This document shows, in pieces, positions 1 to 12,014 of a stretch of DNA of 64,000 nucleotides; positions within the stretch are counted from its first letter, which is position 1, and every line of letters begins with the position of its first letter. The notes below the pieces were generated by a model that ran no database searches, was not told the DNA's origin, and saw only the letters and a program-made list of their open reading frames with translations. The translations under genes were made by a program, and so were the position numbers. Source of the DNA: Spongilla lacustris (taxonomy: Eukaryota > Porifera > Demospongiae > Spongillida > Spongillidae); contig OX442417.1 in NCBI GenBank assembly GCA_949361645.1, positions 13,205,150 to 13,269,149 of the forward strand, in the 5' to 3' direction.

Positions 1-1757
1 ATAAAGATAAACTGCTTTTCCTTCCTTAGGAGCCACAATTGTAGCACCAGCTGCAGGTATATGGCAAATGTCCCCCCCCCCCCCCCCCCCCCAGTAAAAC
101 AAAATATACATATACACGTTTTATGTATTTATTACTCAATTTAAAGATAACACCAAAAATGTAAACTAAAATTCATAGTAGGCAAAACCGCATGAGCCAG
201 CAACACCTGAGCTTAGCACAATTGACGTATGGCAATACAGTTCATTTAATGAAGTTGCAGGTGTTTGCCGGTTTGTTGCGGAGGCCTCGTAATTACATGT
301 GCATAATCCAATCAAAGTTAATACATACATAACCAAATAATTCCAATGGGAATTAGAAGAGTAAAAATGAATATGACTGAAAACATGCTAAAATATCAGT
401 GTGTTGCTAGTGAGCAATAAATACATTGTGCACTATAAATTATGGCCAACAGTATAATACTGCTGTGCAATTAAGACTAATACAACTGCTATCACCGATC
501 AGTTGCACTTGGGACAAATGTGTACGCAATACATTAGCGGATTGGTATTTGTCCCCTCAGTGCAGGACCATCTATATGTAATGCAGTTTGACCTCCCTCC
601 CCAATCAATTGATCACACCTACAGAGGACATAGTTTAGTACATTGAACATAACCACACATACACAGCACCACATACTAATGTACATGTACAGATGGTGGG
701 AGTAGACCTGGAGCTAAAGAAAGAATATGCAAAACACAGACGATGCAGAAGGTTAGCTAAGCATTGCTGTTGGCAAGTCCATATAGCCATATTCCGCCTG
801 TGTCCCTGTCGTGTTTGTCCTGAAACAGAACATGTTCACAACCACAGCTTGGTAAAAACACTGATCAATATCCCAAAAAACCCTCCAAAATCAAGTACAT
901 GTACATTGCAAAAAATCAAGAAATTAAGACTGATTTCGACCTTTAATCATATGTTAATCAGGTGCACAAGGAACTGATATTCAGCCCAAGAATCCCAATC
1001 GCTTGCGATATTGAAAATGCGATTTTAGCACAAGAGAGGACTCAAAGTCTTCATCTCTTAACTCTGGTTTGCAATAGATACGTAATACTTATTTTATGCA
1101 GATGACTGTGAAACTGATTCTGAGCAGGTAAACAATAACTGCCAATTCATATCAATATAACTAATAACTCCAAAACTGAATTAATTGATACTGACTATTG
1201 ATAATATTTTAACTTGAAATTAGTGGTCATTATATCTTGATTTGTATTTTGAAATTGATTACAATTCATACATTCAATTCATAAGACGATATTTATCAGC
1301 AATTAAAAGTTAACCACTAAGTGTACAATTTTCCATGATTGCGGAACATCACTATTTGATTGGTCAGTTGCACAACAGCATTTAGCAATGATTTTAAAAA
1401 CAACAGGACTGGTTAATTAACAAACGGTTGCACTTTCCAGAACAATCAAAAGAAGGGTATTGAAATGGATGGTTAGATGTAATAACTCCTAATCCAGCGT
1501 AGCTAGACCTTTCATCCACATGAGGGTCTAGCTTCACCGGACTACAGTACCATCCATGCTAAAAGCATTAATTATTCACCAGCAATAATACATGGATATT
1601 GTGGGAGTTATTCATTTCCTGGGAGTTGCCTGTGATAACTGTTAGATAGCATCTAAAGTGCCGGCTCGCTAGAGCGAAAAGTCACACCTCACAACAACGA
1701 AAAATAAGAATATTCATTGTGGAGTTGAGAAGCTATTAGTATACATAGTGCTACCAA
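1..1757. repeat. Segmental duplication, copy 1 (partner 22747-25900)
   Basis: Nearly the whole stretch is repeated at 22747-25900 with scattered small differences and a few insertions in the second copy. Shared landmarks are the start (ATAAAGATAA...CTTCCTTAGGA), a reading frame at 693-977, and the end, a half-copy of a hairpin MITE whose complete form lies at 25800-26066. A shorter third relative of its first 500 bp lies at 2470-2960. Poly-C run at 72-92. No intact gene is seen in it. Confidence 0.85.
693..977 (+). other. Unrecognised reading frame conserved in both duplicate copies
   Basis: A 94-codon frame beginning MVGVDLELKKEYAKH, rich in Cys, His, Arg and Lys. It recurs at 24689-24943 with few changes, but since the surrounding DNA is just as similar, the conservation does not argue for coding. 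The first part looks exon-like: an AG precedes the ATG and a GT (CTTG|gtaaaa, near 849) follows. I do not recognise a domain. It could be an exon of a membrane-protein tail or simply chance. Confidence 0.25.
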
Positions 1758-3833
1758 TAATGGAAGATGTACCCAGATTTGTACGAATACGTTTGGAAGC
1801 TATTATTGCTCCTGCAATACTGGTTATGTACTATGGGCTGACAACCTGACATGTGCTGGTACGTATAAGATTAAATTGTCATATTTGCAATATATTCAAT
1901 GATATGTTTGCACAGACATCAATGCAACAGAAAATGGAAACTGTTCTTACATCTGTACAACGCTATTGGAAGCTACATGTGCTCTTGTAGTACTGGTTAC
2001 CTGTTGAATGCTGGTGATTTAAACTGTACTGGTAAGGAAAGCAATTTTACCATATGTAACAGGAATTTAGAAAGGTTTGTTCTCTCACTGAGATGTCAAT
2101 TAGTGCACAACCAGTAATGGAAATTGTTCCCAACTCTGCACTAACACAATTGAAAGCTATCTATGTTCTTGTGTATCGGGTTATGTGGAAGAACATGTGC
2201 TGGTACATTCAAAAACTGCTTTTAAAAAAACTCAGTTGCAGATACATGTGTTATATGTACTGTGGCATTACGCAGATATCAATGAGTGTGCATCCAGTAC
2301 TGAATAGAAATTTTGCTCAGATCTGCTTTAATACTGTTGGAAGTTGCATGTGTCTGTGCAGATCTGGTTATGCCTTGAATGTTGATGGCAGAACACTTTG
2401 CATTTTTCAGATATCAACGAGTGTTGGACTATATATAATATTGCCACAAGATAACTGCATTTTTTCCCTTTTGAACCACAGTTGTAGCACCAGCTACAGG
2501 TACATGTATGTGGCAAAAAATAACACATCCTGTTCTTTTGCATGGTTTTTTCATGGGCATAATCCAATTAAATTAAGTTAATACATACATAACCATATTA
2601 TTGTAATGGATAGAAATGAAGAGTAAAAATAAATATGACTGAAAACATACTAAAATGTCATCATGTTGCTAGTGTGCAATAAAAGTTTATTATGCTAATG
2701 TTACTGAAAAATAATTCATTCCAAAAATGATCTTTGATGACAATTCAAGACAACTTATATGGCCAAGAGTCATTGTTGTGCAATTAAGCAATTAAATGAT
2801 CCCAAGAACATGTAAATGATTTTACTATTATAGTATTAAACTATCAAAGAGCCTTTGTATTCGTGCATTTTGATATTTAATCTGTCCTTGTGACTAACTA
2901 TTGCTCCGACCCTCTGCTGTAGATGATTACACATTTGTCCAAGTGCAACTGATTGGTGTTAGCAGTTGTGCTGTTTGGAAGGTAAGTTACAGTAAGCTAT
3001 AATAAGATACAATAAGCTACAACACACTACAATAAACTACAATAAGCATGTACATGTATGTAGGTACTAGGTAACAGCACAAAGTTTCTTATCATCATTC
3101 ACATTTGTACATGTAGTTAGTTGCTATCGCTACATACACTAATTTACATACATGTATGCCTGAAGGTGGATGCAGAACCAGATGCCTTTTGCACATTATA
3201 AGAATTGGACTACCAATACAATTATGTGCAGGTATGAAAATATGTAATGGAATGGTACAAAACATAAAGACCCAGTTTAGCTTAAATAGACCACTTGTAT
3301 TTTTAATCGTAATTTATCATTTAATACTGGATGTTCTTTATCTGAGCCCTGTGTGTACATAATTGATTTATATCAAGATGGTTTTAACTATATGCATGAT
3401 TTTCTCCTGCAGGATGATACTGAGAAAAAAAAAATCCATCAGTTTATAGAGGATAGTGTAAACAGTTTCTGTTCATGCAGATTTAAAATTCCATCTTCTA
3501 GCATATTCTGTTTGACAACTTCAGCATCACACATAGAGGAAGCTCAGAAGCACAGTTGGTTGCATACTTACAAGAGTGGGTGAGCACCATGGCAACCAGA
3601 GTCCAGGTCCAAGGGACACAGCTTACTATACACAAGGATTGTGCTGTGAAAATCTCTTCCTTGGATGCTGCTGGGTGTGTAAGGGCACTTGAAAGTGCTG
3701 ACCAGTCGCCCACATTACATATAAGTCTTGCCATTGCCATTGGAGCAGGCCTTGGTGGCATGCTGCTTTTCATCATACTGATTGTAGTGGTCATTGTGAT
3801 CGTGAAATGCAGGAAAACCAGGATGATCCTGTA
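1757..3833 (+). pseudogene. Decayed EGF-repeat single-pass membrane protein gene
   Basis: Exon-like segments near 1757-1858, 1915-2030, 2093-2211, 2278-2402 and 2410-2450 each carry the pattern of a calcium-binding EGF domain (DIN.C....G.C...C.N..GS..C.C..GY). The first ends at a plausible donor (GTGCTG|gtacgt). The copies are broken: one base appears lost in the second (TGTACAACG before ATTGGAAGC), the third has TAG where the EGF consensus has Glu after D-V-N, and the fourth has an in-frame TAG and a shift. The last exon (about 3590-3833) encodes a transmembrane helix (about 3720-3807: SLAIAIGAGLGGMLLFIILI and following Val/Ile) and a short basic tail ending in a stop. Known family: EGF-repeat type I receptors or matrix proteins. 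Inference: relic of a tandemly expanded family. Upstream exons may lie before the window. Confidence 0.65.
2470..2960. repeat. Third copy of the repeat found at 1-540 and 22750-23520
   Basis: Matches 31-540 in order: the CAGTTGTAGCACCAGCTACAGG motif region, then ATAATCCAATTAAA...ACATACATAACCATA, then ATATGACTGAAAACAT. It sits between the EGF-like exons and the transmembrane exon, so the repeat probably represents intron sequence amplified together with EGF exons. 2975-3180 in turn matches 23675-23830. Confidence 0.7.
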
Positions 3834-5375
3834 AGGAGTCTATTTCAATAGGACAGTCGTTGCTTGAAATGTGATATAATCAATACATATCATGTATAGT
3901 ATGATTATCATCTTGAATTGCATTTTAAAATCTTTTTTAAAGGTTTAGGTAAAATAAAACGTGTGTAAATATATAAGCATAGGAGGCTCATGATAAAAAA
4001 AAAACAAAGCTACTTACAAGGGGGGGGGGGGGGGGGGCGGGGGGGGGGGGGTGAGCACTATGGCAACCATTCTAGGTACAAGAAACATAACTAACTGTAG
4101 ACAAGGATTGTACTGTGATAATCTCTTACGTGAATGTTGCTGGGTGTGCTGTGGAACTTTGAAAATCCTCCTCATGGTGTATTCATTGTATATTTGTGAG
4201 ACTGGAAGTGGGACATCAGGTTCATTGTGTGTCTTAATAAAAATTATATATTTCACATAGAAATCTTCTGCATGGCACAATTAATATTGGAGCCATCGCT
4301 TACTATGAAACTATTGCTAACACTGCAGCCATCATGCCAGAAAAAGAACTCCATGACTTTTGTGATGTCATAAGAAATGTGAACATCCAACACACAGGTG
4401 AAAAATTATGATCTCTGTTGACTTGGGCTGGTGCCATGTTTGCACTTAGATGGCAGTGCATTTCGCAAAGTCAGAGATAATATCTGGCAATGTTTATTCA
4501 CTTTTAATTATTTTTTAATGGATATGCTAGGGGTTACCTTTATATGTAGCAAATTTGTGCATGAAGATCAGTCAAGTCAGATTTAGGTAATTGCGGGGGT
4601 GTTTCGCACAATCTAACAGTGTGGACAAATTTGGCTATATAGAGGAGCTATATAGAAGAGATGGCATAATCCAAACATCCAACCTTGTGTCTTACAAATA
4701 GGAACTTGAAGTGAAAAAACATATAATACCATATCACCTACCTCATAAACGTGTAATGAAGAAGCATTTCAACACTATTGCTGCACCAAGCCCTGATCTG
4801 GATTTCCAATGCATGTACAAGCTGTTGTAGTGTCAAAGACTTCAAGAATACTTATTCAAACTTTGAAACAAAATTCACCACCACAGGAAAACAGGAGGGC
4901 AAGGTACAAGCATCAAGGCTGCATGGGTTTCCTTAGTGCTAACCCCCCCCCCCCCCCCCCCCCCCCCCCTTGTAAGTGTGCAGCCAGATTTGTTTTTGAT
5001 CTTATAAATTTGCACACATATTTGATTTGATTTAAAATTAAAAAAGAACTTTAAAAACCAAGCATGTAATTCAAGATGATAATAAAACTCAGTACATGAT
5101 ACGTATTGATTATATCACATTTCAAGCAAAGACTGTCCTATTGAAATAGACTCCCTACTGGATCATCCTGGTTTTCCTGTGTTTCATGATCACAATGACT
5201 ACTACAATCAGTATGATAAAAAGCAGCACGCCAAGACTTGTATACAATGTGGGCGACTGGTCAGCACTTTCAAGTACCCTTACACACCCAGCAGCATCCA
5301 AGGAAGAGATTTTCACAGCACAATCCCGTTGTGTCTCTTGGACCTGGACTGCAGTTACAGTATGTAGCTGATTAC
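3585..5375. repeat. Inverted duplication of the transmembrane exon region
   Basis: Left arm 3585-3965 (exon plus 3' flank) is repeated in reverse complement at about 5041-5375. For example TCTATTTCAATAGGACAGTC at 3839-3858 returns inverted near 5135-5155. A partial direct copy of the exon start lies at 4050-4170. Poly-G 4021-4051 (one C inside) and poly-C 4943-4969 flank the central part symmetrically. The inverted copy has lost reading frame continuity, so it is not a second gene. Confidence 0.75.
4171..4942. other. Non-coding spacer between the two arms
   Basis: No convincing gene. From about 4795 the sequence begins to match 13159 onward (TCTGGATTTCCAAT, then AACAAAATTCACCACC), which marks the left edge of the tandem duplication carrying the two receptor-like genes. 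Confidence 0.5.
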
Positions 5376-5384
5376 TTTGGGAGT

Positions 5385-8190
5385 TTTGTGTGCCTATACA
5401 AAATTCATTTTAGAATTCAATGATCAGAACACCTTGATCAAGATGGAAAAGGATTTAGCATGAGAGCCGTGTTGCAAGACCTTCTGGTGTGATTCTCAGA
5501 GGTACAGAGATCGTGCAAGTTACCGCCTTACCGGGGAACGATCCACTGGAGTGTCAAGTTGAGATGTTGCAATACTCAGAGATGAAACGTGAACACTGAT
5601 ATTCTTACGTTCAATAGATCAAAGGGTTCTTCGAGCATTCTTCATTCTTTCGTTGTTACGCCAGTCTACATTTTCTTCTACCATTACCTTTGAAGATGCG
5701 CAACATTCATGAGCTATACATAAAAGTACCTGTGTGCTAAAATATGAAGCAAGAGCTACAAGATAACGTGCACGATGAGTGGGTACACTGTACCGTCCCA
5801 TAAAATCACTATACCCGAAACAACACCATACATCAGTCGGGTCCGCAGGTAGCATAGAATAAAGAAATTTTTACCATTTTCGTATCCCCGTAATCGCACT
5901 GCCTTAGTTCCGCGCTCTTAACATTTGTGTTTGGGATTTATCTGTAGTGTGATGTGTATACAATATCTGTGCACTGGATGTCGTGGTTTTCGCGATATTC
6001 TACGTTAAAGTTTTTTTTATTATTCTATTCGAGAGTTTCTAGGGATTTAGTGACTTTCAGGAAGAAAAAACGATAACCATTTTGGCCCAATAACACTAAA
6101 AACAGCGCGACAGAACAATTCTAGCTGTTTTAGAAGAGGCTGATTACAGCACGTAGTGCTTTTCTGGTAGAGAGTATACTCCCTTTACATATCACTATAC
6201 TTTCGCTTCTGCACGATCCCTTACGTTGCACCCTAGATCTGCTTCAGAGATGAACAAAACTGGTTTTTATTGCGTGCATGTATGCAACGTACCGCAAATG
6301 TCCATCCAAGATGATGTTACACATTATGTAAACGTGTTATATACCCGCAGTACTTTTGCACATTAGCTACATCCCATGCCATAAAATATAAGAATGCAGG
6401 TCCAGTTTGGGTTTTAGCTGTTTATATAGCTATAATTATAGTTATAGACACTTTGGATAAGAGTGTACATGTAGGTCAGTGTAGATTCTAATCTTTATCG
6501 CGGTGGCACGCGGTGTAATTTAGGGACCTATCATCTATGCCAAGTCTCTGCATGCTGTGAGCTGTTCAGTTGAACTTAATTTGTGCCCATGTAATTATAA
6601 AGTTGCTTGCAATTCGCTTGTATACATGTATATCAAAGTAGAACCAGTTGCATTTATATACATATGTATAAAAGTACCTGGATGCTAAAATATAAATCAA
6701 GATATATATACATGTACGATGAGGGGATAACATTTACTGTCGTTAAAAACAAACAACAGCATGCTACCTAGCATGATTTATAGCGATTCTCAGGAATAAA
6801 AGACGTCCCACTAAAATCGGCGCTCGCTCTCAGTCAGCAATTACACTGGAATTTGTTGGCGGGTCTTTGCAGTGGCTTGTTACCTCTTTGTGTGTTTTTT
6901 TTTTTTTTTTTTTTTTTTTTTACCAGGGAACTTTTCTTTAAACCAGTCATCCGGACAGCACTTGATTCAATGCCTGGAGGCACTGTGGTGAATCTGAAAC
7001 GGCGATTCAAAGCCATTTGCAGGCAAAAGGTTACCTAGTCTCGTACCCAGACCCTGATTTACAGCTGCGGTTGGATTACATCACCGCTACGTCACCGCTA
7101 CGTAGCGGTTATGTAATCTATCCGCAGTTGTGGGGATCAGGGTACCGACGCTTGCAGAGATTCCCATGATACCGGTCATAAATGGCATCCTGGGGGAAGT
7201 GTGTGCATAGAATCAAATCGTTCTGTCCTGCCGGCAAGTCTTCGATACAAAACTAAAGCTACATGAATTCCGGTCATCTCTATATATCCACTTCTAGTGT
7301 AATTTGCTAAACATAATACTAAAACTTATTCAATTTTGCAAGTAGTACAGCAACTGAATTCTCTATACAATACATTTTCGGGCTCAGATTAAATCAAGTA
7401 ACGTGACACACACGTATGCCGTGGTAATACAGTTCCTCATGCAAGAGCGTATTGGTATACTGATATATACATATCCGATGCCACGAAGGAAGCTATATAT
7501 AGAAATAACTGTAGCCACGACTGCTGAAGCCAGAAAGACGCTCTGACGTGCATGTCAAACATAACGTCCACAGGCAGACATACATGTACCTCTCGACCAA
7601 ACACAAGCATGAATGGAGGGAGACATATATGCGTTGTTTTTTGCACGCTGGTCTGGTAGGCCATCATCCCTGCTGGTAGTACCCCTCCCAGTTTCTCTCC
7701 TCTTCCATGCAAAATCCCAGATGAGGGCATGCCCATGTAGAGGTGTGATTATTAATCATAACGCGCTCAATCATTCCGTCAGATTGGACCTAACAATTTG
7801 CACAAATCAGATATCAAGGTTGATTCAAAGTTCTTGCCTAGCTTGATCAGTTTGCAAAAACATCTGGAGCTCCATATCTGCAAATGAAGTCATACAAGCA
7901 CACAGCAACTGATGCAGCATCCATATCCTGCATGGGGTACGTCTTCACCCATGCACTTAGTGAAGTAGTCCCCAATGGCTAACAATGCATGTCCATTGCG
8001 ATATGTTGAAAAGGTGCCCCATTGGATGACGGCTGCATAAGAGCAACACGACAAGATACTGCCGGATAGTTTCCTTGCTGTGCATGCATATATGCCTCAC
8101 AGCCTGGCGATATCCCGGCACTTCTGACAGCAATTATAAGCGTATCAGCCAATCAAGGAGGCCCGAAGGAATATCTGCAGAACATCCACG
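5385..8190. other. 5' flank of receptor A
   Basis: 5385-6150 aligns with 13330-13960 in the second unit. The rest contains a T-run (6896-6921), a hairpin (7043-7150) and no frame I can support as a gene. Short frames at 5619-5855 and 7437-7736 on the minus strand show no recognisable domain. Confidence 0.5.
7043..7150. mobile_element. Short hairpin MITE-like element
   Basis: Imperfect inverted repeat. The left end TAGTCTCGTACCCAGACCC and the interior GGATTACAT..CCGCTACG return inverted as CGTAGCGG..ATGTAATC and CAGGGTACCGAC. The outer end resembles TAGCCTCGTCCCCAGG, the terminal repeat of the hAT-like elements at 23049 and 47216, so it may be a diverged member. Confidence 0.5.
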
Positions 8191-8199
8191 CACAGAGAA

Positions 8200-8208
8200 T
8201 TATATAAG
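8200..8208 (+). promoter_or_regulatory. Candidate TATA box of receptor A
   Basis: The sequence TTATATAAG lies about 117-125 bp upstream of the chosen start codon. This is inferred from sequence and spacing only. Confidence 0.4.
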
Positions 8209-8324
8209 CAGCACTGTGCAGCTAATAATCAGAATACTACATTAGTAACACCCCCGCAAAAGCGTATGGTATATAATACAGCTGCTCTATCTGGAGGCTG
8301 TCATACATGTATAGAGCCGAAGTA

Positions 8325-11300
8325 ATGATGATTCAGATGGTACTTGTTTTATGCGCTCTTGGGAGCTACGTGGCTGTTATGTCCGAAGAGGTCAACCTCA
8401 CCGCTACCATTCCACCTGGCTATACTTTACAGGACTACCTATGCAGCGGATCGCTCAAGTCCAATACGACTGTTATGTTGGACGATGGAGAGCATCGCAT
8501 ATCTTCAGGACCGCCCTGCGACATTTTCAATGGAAGTAGCATCACAATAAAGGGGTCTTCGATGAAAAACACCACAGTTCGTTGTGAGCGTAAAGGAAGA
8601 GTGTTACGATTCAGTTCAATACAAGAGTTGACCTTGGAGAGAATGAAATTCATTAGCTGTGGTATACAACTGGTATCGATCGAAAATACTGGTATCACTA
8701 ACTGCACATTTCAGAGCAGTTCAATGGAGAAAGGTGTGATATGGTCACAATTAAGTGCCAACATTGACATCACCAGTTGTGTATTTCAGAACAACAGTTA
8801 TGGTGGTGCTGTGAGGTTGGATGGATCAACAGGTGATATTAGCATCACAAACTGCACATTTCAGAACAACATTGGGGTTTGTGGTGTTATGAATTCGGAT
8901 GGATCACAAGGCAATGTTAGCATCACAAACTGCACATTTCAGAACAACAGTGGTGCTATGCAGTTGAATGCATTACAAGGTGATGTTAACATCACAAACT
9001 GCACATTTCAGAACAACTTTGGGACTGGCACTAGCGGTGGTATGTTTTTTCTTCGATCACAAGGTGATGTTAGCATCACATACTGCACATTTCAGAAGAA
9101 CAATACTGGATTATGTGGTGGTGGTGCTGTGGGGGTAGATCTTTCAAAAGGCAATGTTAGCATCAAATACTGCATATTTCAGAACAACCGCGCCACATTT
9201 GGTGGTGGTGCTGTGCAATTGCAGGGATTAAATGGCGATGTTGACATTACAAACTGCACATTTCAGAACAACAATGCTACTTATGGTGGTAATGGTGGTG
9301 GTGCTGTGATGTTGGATGGATCTACAGGCAATGTTGTCATCACAAACTGCACATTTACTAAAAACACAGCAGACTACGGAGCAGCAGTCTATGTTACAAA
9401 TAATGGGTTTGAATTAGAAGAATTTGAGCCATTAGGCCACCTCCTTCTCCAGGATGTGGTTATTAAAGATAACCATGGCTCTAGGGGAGGGGCCATTTAC
9501 TTTGAAGGAGTGAAGGTGGACATCATTGGAAAAACCCCCACAGGGAGTCAGTTCTCATCTAACTCTGCCCAAGGGGCCATTCAAGGACGAATTGGTTTAC
9601 TGCAGCTGCATGGTAACATCACATTCACAGAGAACAGAGGAGTGAATGGAGGGGCCATAAGTCTGTCTAACGATGTCCCACTGTACTTATATGAGGGGTG
9701 TAGGGTGGAATTTTCCAGAAATGTAGCAACTGGATTTGGGGGTGCTATCTACAATGATTGGGGTCAAAAAGACACTTTACGACTAGGCATTTGCATAATA
9801 CGCTTTGTCTTTTATCATTACACAAACTTTTCACAACCCAGCAGTTTCTCCATCACCTTCACTGATAACCATGCACAGCAAGGTGGTCATGCTGTATATG
9901 CCACACCCATTTACAAATGTACTAATTGCTTTGACAATGACATTGTCACACAATGTACCAGCATTAAAAGCTATGAGGTGACTAGCTATTTCACCATTAC
10001 ACCATTACCAGAAGACATCAATGACACCCAAGTACTTTCCTCTCCAGCATATGTGCACTTGTGTGGCTGCAGTGACCCTAAGTTGTGCTATGTCACAAGT
10101 GAGTACCAAGGAAAGGTAACCACATATCCTGGTGGGACTGTGAGGGTTAATGTTACCTCAGTAGATGATGGAAACAACCTATCACCCAGTGTGGTTTACA
10201 CACAAATTGATACCAGTGGTATTATATCTCAAAACATAACACTTGGACCTCGGCAGGAGGCTCAGTGGATACGAACAGTATGTGGTACGATACAGTACCA
10301 AATCTATGGACCAGAAATGGCTTCATTTAAACTGCTACTGTCCAATTACAACCCTTATGATTCACTAGCTGTCATTGAGATGGAGCTGTTACCATGTGAG
10401 CCAGGGTTCACACTATCTTCTACTGGTGTGACAAAGTGTGACTGTTCACTATTCTTCACATCACTTGGAGTGGTCTGTGATACATCAGATGGTACTGTGA
10501 CTAGAAATAATAAAGCTAATTGGATTGGTTTGCACAATAACACTCTTCCAGCACTGGCTTCAACCTGTCCTTCGGACTACTGCAATAGTACCATAAATAA
10601 GCTGTTTCTAAGTAGGCCTGGGGACTTGTGCAATGGAGGGCGTACTGGCATCCTTTGTGGTCATTGCCATGGTAACCATAGTGTGATCCTTGGTTCTTCC
10701 AAGTGCCAGGTGTGTACAGATACGTGGCTGATCACACTTGTGATGTTTGCAGTTGTGGGTGTCTTACTGGTGGCAGCACTGTTCTTCCTCAACCTCACTG
10801 TAACACAAGGCACACTCTATGGGCTCATCTTCTATGCCAACATCATTCAAGTCAATAATTCAATATTCTTCAGCCAATCCATTTTAAACCCTATGAAGGT
10901 GATCGTATCCTTTGTGAACCTTGACCTTGGACTCCCTCTGTGTTTCTATGATGGTATGGATGATGCTGACAAGGCTGGCCTTCAGTTTGTGTTCCCAGCC
11001 TACCTCCTCATCCTCACCATGACAGTCATTGTGCTATGCCACTACTGTCTTCAGAGATCTCCAACCTCCTCCACTAGTTCCTGTTGTTCTAGATTTCCCT
11101 TCATAATAGGAGAAAGAGCAGTTGGTGTCCTATCTACTCTCATCTACTTGTCATATTCCAAATTGCTGAGAACTGTCATTGATGCTCTCACATATTCCAC
11201 AGTCCACCTTCCCACTGGTGACATGTATGTGTGGTCCTATGATGGGAATGTGGAATACCTTCATGGGAAGCATACTGTTTTGTTTGTGATTGCCATGGTG

Positions 11301-12014
11301 ACATGTGCTCTGTTCCTCCTCCCCTACACCTTTGCCCTCACTTTCATTCCAATCATTGACTGGTACAGTGAACACAACAAACTGTTCAACTATCTCCACA
11401 AGAAGGCCAATCAGATGAAACCAATGAATGATGCCCACTATGCCCCCTATAAGGGGGAGTGGCGATGGTGGCTGGGAGCAAGGCTTTGGCTTCTAGTTGT
11501 GATGTACAGTTTAAATCCAGTGTATAGTTCTGACAAGCCATCTCTGCTTCTGTCCATCCAGGCTACTGTGGTGATCTTGTTCACCATAGCACAAGCAGGA
11601 ATAAAGCCATTCGGACAGTCACATCAACAGACAGATATATGCACCAGATATACCATCTTCTACAACCAATTGTACAATTGTCTTGACCTGTTTTACCTCA
11701 TCAACTATATTGCACTAGCTATGTCAATGTCTTACATTCTAGACCATAGTTCAGATCAAGCACAGATGACTGTAGTATCTGTTAGTGTTTTGGTGGGTCT
11801 CTATGTAGTGGTGTTGATGGTGACTGTCTTGTACCATCTCATTGTGGTCATCCTCAAGGCTTGCAAGATGTATGACAGAGCCAGAGAGAAGATAAATGGA
11901 TTATTTGAAAGGAAATATGTTCCTACAGAGCTGGATGACCCCACCACCAATACTGTCAGCACCACCACTGTGACAGTCAACTGTGATCTGAGGGAACCAC
12001 TGTGTGAAGATTAA
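8325..12014 (+). CDS. Receptor-like protein A: parallel beta-helix ectodomain fused to polytopic membrane domain
   Basis: Single uninterrupted frame, 1229 residues from the ATG at 8325. The frame opens at 8307, but 8325 is the start shared with paralogue B (M-x-I-Q-M-V-L-V-L-C). A signal peptide covers about residues 1-22. Residues about 120-350 hold nine beta-helix turns of the form I-T-N-C-T-F-Q-N-N with GGA[VI] between them, the GGA[ILV]/FxxN signature of Chlamydia Pmp-type parallel beta-helices. Further GGAI turns lie near 387, 442 and 472. A cysteine-rich stretch (C-G-H-C, C-Q-V-C) precedes the first membrane helix (about 800-826). Roughly eight hydrophobic helices follow to about 1184, including the motif CFYDGMDDADKAGLQFVFP, then a cytoplasmic tail of about 45 residues. 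Similar uncharacterised multi-pass proteins are widespread in sponges and cnidarians. Ligand and function are unknown. A receptor or channel role is inference. Confidence 0.9.
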   Translation: MMIQMVLVLCALGSYVAVMSEEVNLTATIPPGYTLQDYLCSGSLKSNTTVMLDDGEHRISSGPPCDIFNGSSITIKGSSMKNTTVRCERKGRVLRFSSIQELTLERMKFISCGIQLVSIENTGITNCTFQSSSMEKGVIWSQLSANIDITSCVFQNNSYGGAVRLDGSTGDISITNCTFQNNIGVCGVMNSDGSQGNVSITNCTFQNNSGAMQLNALQGDVNITNCTFQNNFGTGTSGGMFFLRSQGDVSITYCTFQKNNTGLCGGGAVGVDLSKGNVSIKYCIFQNNRATFGGGAVQLQGLNGDVDITNCTFQNNNATYGGNGGGAVMLDGSTGNVVITNCTFTKNTADYGAAVYVTNNGFELEEFEPLGHLLLQDVVIKDNHGSRGGAIYFEGVKVDIIGKTPTGSQFSSNSAQGAIQGRIGLLQLHGNITFTENRGVNGGAISLSNDVPLYLYEGCRVEFSRNVATGFGGAIYNDWGQKDTLRLGICIIRFVFYHYTNFSQPSSFSITFTDNHAQQGGHAVYATPIYKCTNCFDNDIVTQCTSIKSYEVTSYFTITPLPEDINDTQVLSSPAYVHLCGCSDPKLCYVTSEYQGKVTTYPGGTVRVNVTSVDDGNNLSPSVVYTQIDTSGIISQNITLGPRQEAQWIRTVCGTIQYQIYGPEMASFKLLLSNYNPYDSLAVIEMELLPCEPGFTLSSTGVTKCDCSLFFTSLGVVCDTSDGTVTRNNKANWIGLHNNTLPALASTCPSDYCNSTINKLFLSRPGDLCNGGRTGILCGHCHGNHSVILGSSKCQVCTDTWLITLVMFAVVGVLLVAALFFLNLTVTQGTLYGLIFYANIIQVNNSIFFSQSILNPMKVIVSFVNLDLGLPLCFYDGMDDADKAGLQFVFPAYLLILTMTVIVLCHYCLQRSPTSSTSSCCSRFPFIIGERAVGVLSTLIYLSYSKLLRTVIDALTYSTVHLPTGDMYVWSYDGNVEYLHGKHTVLFVIAMVTCALFLLPYTFALTFIPIIDWYSEHNKLFNYLHKKANQMKPMNDAHYAPYKGEWRWWLGARLWLLVVMYSLNPVYSSDKPSLLLSIQATVVILFTIAQAGIKPFGQSHQQTDICTRYTIFYNQLYNCLDLFYLINYIALAMSMSYILDHSSDQAQMTVVSVSVLVGLYVVVLMVTVLYHLIVVILKACKMYDRAREKINGLFERKYVPTELDDPTTNTVSTTTVTVNCDLREPLCED

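Noticed and set aside
8307..8324. Upstream ATG of receptor A, and the ATG at 15421 of receptor B
   Set aside because: The upstream extensions differ between the paralogues and are not signal-peptide-like. The conserved start is at 8325/15472.
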